Below are positions 34,526 to 42,900 of a stretch of 64,000 nt of DNA, one piece after another (the stretch's first letter is position 1; the number at the start of each line of letters is the position of its first letter). The stretch is from Breviolum minutum Mf 1.05b.01. Lineage: Eukaryota > Sar > Dinophyceae > Suessiales > Symbiodiniaceae. The stretch spans positions 29,023 through 93,022 of the forward strand of contig DF241034.1 of NCBI GenBank assembly GCA_000507305.1. The letters run 5' to 3'. The position numbers were made by a program, and so were the translations under genes. Under the pieces are notes generated by a model. That model did no database searches. It was given only the letters and a program-made list of their open reading frames with translations, and was not told where the DNA came from.

Positions 34526-34825
34526 CGCCGCTCAAATAGGAACACAAGCACTTTCCAAAATGAGTAGATTGTTTGCGTTCCAAAATTGAGCACTTTCCCA
34601 CTCTGAGCATCGAACCAATGCTCTAAAACATCCATTGTTTGGACAGGTTGTGAAACACCACCAAATGAGTTTGATTGGCTACTACCAGTAGTAAGTTTTG
34701 GGCTCATGCCAAGATATATATTGCCACTCAACACAAACAAAATGACGGATTGATGATGCAGCAGCGCAGCACTCGCTCCTCTTTTGACCTCTTGCTGATT
34801 AACCTGCCCTGAGTTCCTTCCAAGG

Positions 34826-35490
34826 CTTGCAGTGCTTCATGCATGCGAATCGGGGAGCAGCTGGAATTTAAAATCCAACATCCGCTCTCTGCCACTCTCT
34901 GAATATGATAGTCTGCTCTCGATCATGTTGTTCATGTTGATCCTATTGTATTGAAAGTTGACCACCTACAGATCGATGCTGTTCTCTGATTCAGAGAACA
35001 CTTGGAACAGCATCGATATCCAGATGGGCAGATTGTGGCGACAAGATGGAGAAAAAAGTACTTCGAATCTGGGTTAGCCAACATGACCGCAAGACATCGA
35101 GATGACTCGATATGGCGATGTGGTCTTGAGTCATTTATCGAACATTATCGAACTGTTTCACCCAAATCTCCCATGAAATCTGAGTCAAGATGATTCCAAA
35201 TGGATTGGTCTGTGCAACCTTTTTTCCGCATCAGATCAGCAACTTCGTTCCTTTGCCCAATTGTTCAACGCTCAACTTCAACGCTTCCAAGGCCCGTTGA
35301 AACTGCTGAGTTGCTGACAAGGAATGCCGAAAACCCCCCAGACGGTTTCGACCCGTTCAAGGTTTGCAGTGCTTCATGCATGCGGATGTTACGGATGTTG
35401 GATTTTAGTTTTCAGTTAAAGCCTGAAAATCCAGGCAGCAGCTGGAAATTAAAATCCAACATCCGCTCTGTTTCACCACTCTCCGCTAGG
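34826..35490. repeat. Dispersed duplicate with internal hairpin
   Basis: TTGCAGTGCTTCATGCATGC followed by GAGCAGCTGGAA and AAAATCCAACATCCGCTCT occurs at about 34,828-34,893 and again at about 35,363-35,470. The second copy has an extra segment that lets GGATGTTGGATTTTA (35,394) pair with TAAAATCCAACATCC (35,449). Between them 34,972-35,017 is a separate palindrome around GTTCTCTGATTCAGAGAAC. Confidence 0.6.
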
Positions 35491-35763
35491 ACCCGGCGCA
35501 GCGGAGCTGGAACGTGAAGCTGCCAACACCATAGCATCATTCGAGAAATAGAGGGAGATATGTGTATATATATTAGTTGTATATGTGTATGTGTATATAT
35601 ATATATACATATATTTATTTATTTATGTATACAGAGATATGTGTATATATACTGTTTCTGTAAACATGAATATGTTATCTCTAAGCAATGATCTAGAATT
35701 GATCAATGTAAGAAAAGCATTAATAGAATGATCAGTCCTACATCTTGTATGGAAATCATGATT

Positions 35764-35768
35764 CTATT
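35764..35768. repeat. Target-site duplication, left (CTATT)
   Basis: CTATT directly precedes the 5' LTR and is repeated directly after the 3' LTR at 44,879-44,883. Five bases is the usual length for Ty1/copia integration. Confidence 0.95.
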
Positions 35769-35963
35769 TGTGAGTCATGAGTTGCAGCCTGTAACTGCTA
35801 GAAGTCTCATAGACCACTTAGAACCTCCTTTTTTCTAGAGTGCACAAATCATGAAGTGTACCAAGTTCGTTGGCAGTCAGGGAAACCCTTGATCAACCGT
35901 GGATGCCCCGGAGGCCTTTGTATCTTGGTTCAAAACAAGGTGCGATTCAGTTTGCACTGCTCA
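35769..35963 (+). repeat. 5' LTR, 195 bp
   Basis: Begins TGTGAGTCATGAG and ends GCACTGCTCA, giving TG...CA termini. Compared base by base with 44,684-44,878, no difference was seen. It should carry the promoter and the polyadenylation signal, but no TATA box or motif could be pinpointed. Confidence 0.95.
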
Positions 35964-35978
35964 GGTTATGAGCCCAAC
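35964..35978 (+). promoter_or_regulatory. Primer-binding site, half-tRNA type (initiator tRNA-Met)
   Basis: GGTTATGAGCCCAAC immediately follows the 5' LTR. Its reverse complement GTTGGGCTCATAACC is the anticodon arm, including CAT, of eukaryotic initiator tRNA-Met and not a tRNA 3' end. Drosophila copia and yeast Ty5 are known to prime from such a cleaved half-tRNA. Confidence 0.85.
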
Positions 35979-36003
35979 GCAATCTTGAGGTCTGTAGCTT
36001 GCC

Positions 36004-38600
36004 ATGGCTATGCGATCTCAATCTTTGCCTTTGAGGGGGAGTAGCGGTGAAGTGCTAGTCAACCCCTTTTGGTCGGAAAAAGCAGCGAATGAAGCTCACT
36101 TGGCGGGTTCAAGGCCTAGTGAGTTGCCACCAGTGCCTGATGACGGCTCCTGGGAAAACGGAAGTTCAGCTGCAGGTAGACCAATTGAGAATGACCGGGA
36201 TGGCAGAAACGGTGATCCTAGAACCTCAAGAGATCGAAGTAGACCAAGGAGGAACCCAAGGTCGGGACAGTCTGGACCGTCGAGTGCTGGCACCTTTAGG
36301 ACCATTCCAACGAGCTGGGAGGAGCCTGGCCTGTTGCGGACTGAGGGTGTCATGAGGCTGGATGCGTCGATGGAGCAAGGCGCCTTAAGGACTGAAGGTG
36401 CCATGGGCATGGAAACTCCAGAAGGTGATGGTTGGGTCCATGCTGCCACGGCAAGTGATGGTCTTGAGAGAGATCTTGAGAAGGCGCTGTTCGAGAAGAT
36501 CCAGGAGGAGAACCAGTCCCTGAAGTTGGAGCTGGAAAGAGTCAGAATGATGATGAAGGTGAGTTCATCAGGATGGTCGGAAGTTAGTGGAGATGGATGT
36601 CAGTCACCACAGCCTCCACCACCGCCACCTGAGAGAAAGGAGGAAAAGAATAGACATACTCCCAATGGAACTCAGGTGCCTGAAGGACCACCTCCAACTG
36701 GAGAGATGCCACCATGGCCGTTTCCAGTGGATGTAGAGGAATATGAGATGGCTGATGAAAGTGGAAGATGGATGTGGCTAGGTCCAAGGCCGCCTCCGGT
36801 GACAACTGGACTGTCCCAGCAATCAGTGCAGCGTTTGGATGAGAGAACTGGATGGATTGAACAAGAGCTGATGGGCATGAAGAAGGCTTTGGAAGCAGAA
36901 AGAAGAAGAGCCATGGCATCTGGTCGAGCACTGACTGGAGAGTATTGGCAACAACCTTGTGGTCGAGGAGAAGCTCAACCTGGTGGCCAACCCCTGAGCA
37001 GGGTTCTTGGAGGACTTCCTCAAGGCAATCGGGCTTTGGAGCAGCGACCCCAGAGCAGGGTCCTTGGTGAAGTATGTGGACAAGATCGGGCTGCTGCAGG
37101 GACTAATGGTCAAGGAGTATCTCATGGCGATCGGGCACGACCCCAGAGCAGGGTCTTGGTGAAGGATGTGAACAAGATCGGGCTGTTGCAGGATTCGACG
37201 GTCATGGAGAACTTCGAGGCAATCGGGCTTGTGAGCATCAACCCCTGGGCAGGGTTCATGGTGGACTACCTCAAGGAGATCTGTTCGAAGGGCATGGCTT
37301 TGGTGGTGGGAGCTTTTCTGGACATCGAGAAGTACCCCAACAACTTGATATCGGAGAACATAGTGATCCCAGGGGTGGTGGAAGTGGAGGAGGACAAAGG
37401 GACCGGGACGAAGAAAATCTGAAGGCAGTCCCAATAGTGTTGCCAGTTCTTGGTCCCCCAATCGGCACACAGTCATCAATTGAGGCAGGTGACTGGTTAG
37501 CCCAAATTCGACCGTATATCGCTGATGTGGCGTCAAGTGCTGGTGTGTGGTGGGATAGAGCGGTGGGGCTGGTGTCTCAAAGGTATGCACAATGGCTTGG
37601 GGCATCAGCCATTGACCGGTTGAAGATAGAACCCCCCTCTAGCTTGGAGATTGCCGACGGAAAGGTAAGGCTTGAACAAAGAATCACGACGTTGCTTTTA
37701 TCAGCGATACCTCAAGTGATTCGTGCCGATCTTGTAGCAAGCCGTCAATTGCACGTAGGCGGCATTCTTTTCTCCATCTACAAACGATTCCAGCCAGGAG
37801 GGCACGGTGAAAGACAAGCCACACTACAGTCCTTGACAAGCACCATTGCGGCGAAATCAGCTGAGGATGCGGTGGTGAAGCTAAGGGAGTGGAAAAGAAG
37901 GGTCCTGAGGGCCCAAGAGCTTGGTGCTTCGTTGCCGGACCCTACGATCCAGGTACATGCCCTAGAAGTTATCACCAGCCAGGTTCTTGCCAAGGAGTCT
38001 CAAGCATCCTTCAGAGTCAGTGCTTTTCGCATGGCAGTTCAGTTGGACAACAACCCCAGTCAGGAGACCACGTTGCAGTTCTTTGACATGTTACTGTCGG
38101 AGTGCGAGCAACTTCAATATGGTTTGGTGGACCATGGTGAAGACAATGGTGGAGGTGTGCAGAGTGCCAATCCCAAAGTCAAGGCAGTCAAAGCTGGCCA
38201 AGGTAAGGGCCAAAGTTCTGGTGGAGGAAGTGCCAATAAGTGTCGGCATTGGGGCACGGAGTCAGGATGCAGATTTGGAAAACAGTGCCGATTCGATCAT
38301 CCGGTGCTGGCTGATGCGGCCTCTCGATGCTGGTTGTGTTCGTCAAGTCTTCATCGAAAAAATGAATGCCCATATCGATCCGGAATGCAGTTGACTGGAG
38401 TGCCAACTGGGGGGAGTGATGGATCGTGTGAAAAAGGCGTGGGCAAAGGAAAGAACAAGGATGGCAAGGGTGGAAAGACGGCAGCTCAAAAAAGAGATGA
38501 GGATCAAACTACATCAATGTCGTCGTCTACTACCAGATCATCTGAGAATGCCGACAAAAACGATACTGTGGAGAAGTGCAGTCAGGTCAACAATGGCTGA
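36004..38600 (+). CDS. gag: Gag, interrupted by one frameshift
   Basis: Structural capsid/nucleocapsid protein of the retrotransposon. Reading starts at ATG 36,004, 40 bases after the LTR, and runs open to 37,422 in that frame. The correct frame appears to change at about 37,155, where GGGTCTTGG has one C fewer than the neighbouring repeat unit (GGGTCCTTGG at 37,059); the shifted frame is Gly-rich and continues open to TGA at 38,600. Features: disordered N-terminus; coiled coil EKIQEENQSLKLELERVR near residue 160; a region of SRVLG/GQDRA/GNRA repeats (36,990-37,260); a globular helical core (about 37,470-38,130); then CRHWGTESGCRFGKQCRFDH, a C-x8-C-x5-C-x3-H finger, and CWLCSSSLHRKNEC, a C-x2-C-x4-H-x4-C zinc knuckle, followed by a Lys/Gly tail. 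Confidence 0.85.
36990..37260 (+). repeat. Degenerate internal repeats in gag
   Basis: Four imperfect units contain GAGCAGGGT followed some 40 bases later by ATCGGGCT. Unit 2 (from 37,051) and unit 3 (from 37,144) differ by one missing C in unit 3, which marks the gag frameshift. Similar GATCGGGCT/GGTCGGGCT words recur in the pol 3' end at 43,668-43,802. Confidence 0.75.
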
Positions 38601-39200
38601 GGCATCAGTTCAACAACAACCACCTCAAGGAGAAGTAGCTGAAGGGTTGATGACTGAAGTGACGTCTCTGTTGAAGTCGCTAAGGATCAACCCACCACAG
38701 GTGAGAGCCTATCAAGTGAGCAGGATTAGCAGCAGGGAGTCACAGAGAACTTTACTTGATGGAGGAGCGACTCATTGCCTGCGTGCTGCCCGGGATAGGA
38801 GGGAATGGATGGAAGGTGCTCCTGTGAGTGTGCAATTAGCGGCTGGCAGTGCTGAGATGAAGATCAATGCTACTACGAAGACGTTGCTGGTGGAGGCAAG
38901 TGGTGAACCGATCCAACAGATCATTCCGTTGAACAAGCTCACGGACATAGGATATGAGATCAGGTGGACTAAAGCTGGTTGCTCTATTCAACATGGAGTT
39001 CACGGTCTACTTGACGTCAAGATGGAACAAGGCTGCCCCACGGTGTGTGAAACGGTGGGAACAGAGCTGATGCAACAGATTGAAAAGTTGGAAACATCAA
39101 AGGTGGCGTTGAGGAGAGTTGCCTTGGGACAGTGTCCTGCTGAAACCCCGGAGCAAAGGGCCATTGTGGATCTGAAGAAACTATTCCCTGGAGTTCCCCT
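38593..39200 (+). CDS. pol: Pol, protease part
   Basis: Aspartic protease segment of Pol that should cleave the polyprotein. ATG at 38,593 overlaps the Gag stop in ATGGCTGA, so expression could use re-initiation, a +1 shift, or the original fusion could be broken. The motif LLDGGATHCLR at about 38,755-38,787 corresponds to the retropepsin D-S/T-G signature with Gly in place of Ser/Thr. Downstream GYEIRWTKAGCSI and GLLDVKM fit the flap and C-terminal part. The frame stays open to TGA 39,301, but after CCCC at 39,196-39,199 the neighbouring frame is the one with coding character, implying one missing C. Confidence 0.8.
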
Positions 39201-39926
39201 AGGCTACTGGAGAGGATTCCTGGCAAGCATGACTGGTCAGGTCATGAACTTCCCTTCAATCGTCGAAGAAGGCGTCAGATTGAACAAGCAAAGAAGGTGG
39301 TGATTCACCTCTTCGCTGGAAAGGAGGACCCGTGTTGGAAGAAGGAAGAAGGCAATGGCACGGTTGTGGTGTGTTTGGATGTCTTGGGAGGATGTGATCT
39401 CCTGAACAACCAGCATTTGGCTGGATGGCTGGAAGATCTTGCCAAGAGAGGCAAGGTGAATTGCTGGCTGTCAGGCCCACCGTGCAGAACAACATCAATG
39501 CTTCGAAACAAGCAGGATGGTGGACCACCACAACTGCGAGGAAAGGGTAAGGATCGCTTCGGGTTGGAATCTTTGACCGGAGATCAGTGGACACTCGTTG
39601 ATGGCGACAGCGTCCTCTGGTTGCGGAGCTTGTGGTGGATGTATCTTGGATGGACTCATGGTGCAGTAGCAGAACACCTTCTTGAACAACCACGTGATCC
39701 GGAGGAATGGTGTCCAAGGAGTCAGTGGCCAGAGGGAGGATGTCCATCGTTCATGTCTTGGGAAGAGACTCAGGCAGTTTGCAGTGTGATGGGCTTGAAG
39801 GTTGTGCGCTTGGATCAAGGCGCCCTGGGACATCCAACTCCCAAACCAACAATGCTGGCAACTGATATGAAGGAAGTTATTAATCTGGATGGCTTGCGGG
39901 CGGAGAGCTATGACCCTCTTGCATGA
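39198..39926 (+). CDS. Pol, methyltransferase-like domain
   Basis: Located between protease and integrase. The frame reads RLLERIPGKHDWSGHELPFN and an Arg run, then VVIHLFAGKEDPCW, VVVCLDVLGGCDLL, a CWLSGPPCRTTS motif, AEHLLEQPRDPEEW and LDQGALGHPTPKPT, ending at TGA 39,924-39,926. LFAG, an acidic strand end and GPPC resemble motifs I, II and IV of C5-cytosine methyltransferases, where the Cys after PP is catalytic; motif VI (usually ENV) would be LEQP. DNA methyltransferase domains have been reported in dinoflagellate retrotransposons. Activity is unproven: motifs VIII and X could not be assigned and the domain is short (about 220 residues). It could also be an inactive Rossmann-type relative. 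Confidence 0.55.
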   Translation, partial: PRLLERIPGKHDWSGHELPFNRRRRRQIEQAKKVVIHLFAGKEDPCWKKEEGNGTVVVCLDVLGGCDLLNNQHLAGWLEDLAKRGKVNCWLSGPPCRTTSMLRNKQDGGPPQLRGKGKDRFGLESLTGDQWTLVDGDSVLWLRSLWWMYLGWTHGAVAEHLLEQPRDPEEWCPRSQWPEGGCPSFMSWEETQAVCSVMGLKVVRLDQGALGHPTPKPTMLATDMKEVINLDGLRAESYDPLA

Positions 39927-42900
39927 GACCTTCCTCTACAAGAGCGACTACAAAAGTCAAAGGGGCTCGCTTCTTGGGCTCCGGGTTTGAAGAACATACT
40001 ATGTGGGGTGATCAGAAGGTTGCATCGAAATGAGCCTGGGGTCAAGGCCTTGTCTCTAAAGGAGAGGCAGGAGATTCAGGCATGGCAAGATCATCACCGG
40101 GCTGGGCATCTTCCACATCGGAAGGACTGTCCAACGTGCCTCCTTGCAGCTGGACGTGACAGGCAACACAAGCGTCAGGCGTGCCCAACTTCATACACTT
40201 TGTCGTTTGACATCCTTGGACCATTCTGTCCAGGACAAGATCAGCAGGGTAATGGCTTTCGGTATGGCTTGGTTGCGGTCTACACGGTCCCAGTGGATGG
40301 TTCTGGGGCCCCTCTACCAGAAGGTTTGGCAGAGCTCAGGGCTCATGCAGGAGTTCGTCGAGACCAAGGCGATGAAGAGGATGAAGGGGTAGTGCTGGAT
40401 CCGGGGGAGGAAGGTGAAGCACAACAACTACTACAAGAAGAACATGAGGAGCAAGAAGAGATCCCTGAAGCAGTGGTCCAACAACAGGAGATCTTGGAGA
40501 GAAAGTGGCGTGAGTTCATCAAGGATAGAAGAGCGGTCCCAGTGAAGAACATCACGTTTGGCGTGCCTATTCGTAGCAGAGAGGCATCGGAGGTGCTGAG
40601 TGGTGTCTCAAAAATCTTTGCGAAGGTCAGAGCACTTCAATTGCCCGTGACAAGGGTCCACACCGACAGAGCAAGGGAGTTCTCTGGAGGTAAGTTTCAG
40701 AGGTGGGCTCAAGACAGAGATGTTTTCCACACGATGTGCTCCGGAGATTCTCCTCAGGAGAATGCTAGGGCAGAGAAGGAAGTTGGGGAGGTGAAGAGCC
40801 ACATGAGGAAGATGCTCCTGATGTCCAGAGCCCCATTGTCTTTCTGGCCCCTTGCCTTTAGGCAAGCGGTTGAACACAGACACCGTTCCCAGCTTCAACA
40901 ACTTGGAATCGTACTACCAGAGCTTATACCTTTCGGCTCCACAGCCGTGGTTCGTCGGAAGGAGTGGCATCATCGAGCTGACCCATTTCGCTGGCCTATG
41001 ATGAAGGTTAGAGTGTGGGGACCTTGTGGGGATATGGCTGCAAGTTCTCAAGGATACTTCGTCCAAGGTCAAGATGGACGGTTCCTCAGATCAACAGTGG
41101 TGAGGGTCCCAGCTGCTATGGCCGAACATGGAGATCTCCAGCAACCCATTGGTGATGAGCTTTCAAAGGAGGAGGCAATTCAGGCGGAAGATGGGGCTTG
41201 CCAACCAGGCAGACTGCCTGGGGGGGAGGACAATAGGGGCAATGAGCATGATGATGGGATCAAACTGGTCGAAGAGAACGGGCAGCAAATGGACTTAGAA
41301 GAAGTCAACATAGAGGACATTCAAGTTTTGAGAGAGCTGGCAAAAAAGGCAGAGTTTGGGATGGAAGGGCTTTCTCAATTGTCGAGTGGTGTCTGCCTTC
41401 AAGAAGAAGAAAAGAGAAAGGTGTTTGAGATGGTACCGCATGATCTCCCACAAAAACGTTGCAGAGAAAAAACAACACCTGGACAAGTGGCTGGCCAACC
41501 GATGGTCTACAAGGTTGGTGTGGAAGGGGGAAGATCGGCGTCTAACAACTGGGACGGTGACTCAAGCTCAGTGGCCGGTCGACCCTCGAGTGAAGAACTA
41601 AGAAGCAACGAAGAGTGGGAGCATGTGATGCTGAAGCAGCACCTTGGACTTCGGAGGTGGATGGAGGAAGTTGCTGGCATGGTGAACTGCGGAATTGCAA
41701 CTGAGGAGGAGTTGCAATCTGTGAGAAATGCCAGAGATGAGATTGAAGTTTTGGAGGGCATGTTGACTGAAGCTGCAGTAAGAGCGGTTCAGGCAGTTGA
41801 GCCAACTCAGGTGCTTCAAACAAGAATTGTAGCGATGGACGAGGTCCGGAAGAACATGGGTGAATGGAGACAAGCGTTCGCCGATGAAGTTGAGGCTTTG
41901 ACGTCGACAGCATTGGAACCTATTGATGAAGCAAGGTTCAATCAGCTGTTGGAAGGGCCTATGGAAGTTGAGTGTCTTCCCATGAAGGGAGTTGCAAGTT
42001 TGAAGCCCCCGTGTCGTAGAAAGGCACGAATCGTAGTGTGCGGCAACTATGCTTCTGAAAAGGAGGATGAGGCCTTGGACAACAGCGTCTCGGGTGTGGA
42101 TAGCGTCTGCATTCGAACTTTCATCAATGCAGCTGTGCAGTATAATTGGACAGCTGGAAGCATAGATGTGAGTAAGGCCTTTTTGCAAGCTCCCAGAAGA
42201 ACGGCTACCAAAAGAATCACAATTGGAATGCCACCAAGGATAGTGACCGACATGGATCTTGTCCCCAAGGGCCAGAGGTGGATCATCCATCAGGCATTAT
42301 ATGGACTGACAGAAAGTCCTGGAGACTGGAGTGCACATCGTGATGGTGAATTGAGCATTCTTGAATGGTCCATGGAGGATGACACCTACAAGTTGGAGAA
42401 AACTCCGGAAAGGAACGTGTGGCGTATCAAGAAAAAGGTAGCTGATAGTGAAGGTGATCGTCCCCTTGGTTTCCTCCTGACTTACGTCGATGACATGCTG
42501 ATTCTCGGAGGTGATCAACTGGTGAAATCTACGGCGGAGGCAATTGGAAGGAGATGGCAGTGCTCTGCCCCTGAGTATCTTCAGGAGGATGCTCCAATGA
42601 GATTTTGTGGCTTTGAATTGACCAAGGTGAAGCAGGGCATTCGCTTGGATCAGTTTGGATATACTCAGGAGCTCTTGAAGAAATACAATGTGGAGGGAGT
42701 TGAAGCCTGCCCTCTCGCGAAGCTACCGGATGAAGAAACCACTGAGGAACCCTTCACGGCTGAGGATCTGAGAAAGGCTCAGTCTATCGTAGGTGAAGTT
42801 CTTTGGTTGAGTACACGTACAAGACCAGACTTGGCGTTCGGAGTAGGACTACTTGGACGTTTGGTTCACAAAAAGCCTCAAACAGTGGTCAGCCTGGGAA

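Noticed and set aside
34190..34740. Thr-rich plus and Val/Leu-rich minus open frames
   Set aside because: Generated by the GGAACCATAG minisatellite.
36823..37605. 260-codon minus-strand open frame in gag
   Set aside because: Antisense shadow of the repeat-rich gag region; no motif, and the plus frames explain the sequence.
41598..42290. 230-codon minus-strand open frame opposite reverse transcriptase
   Set aside because: Antisense of conserved RT coding sequence; no independent motif or regulatory context.
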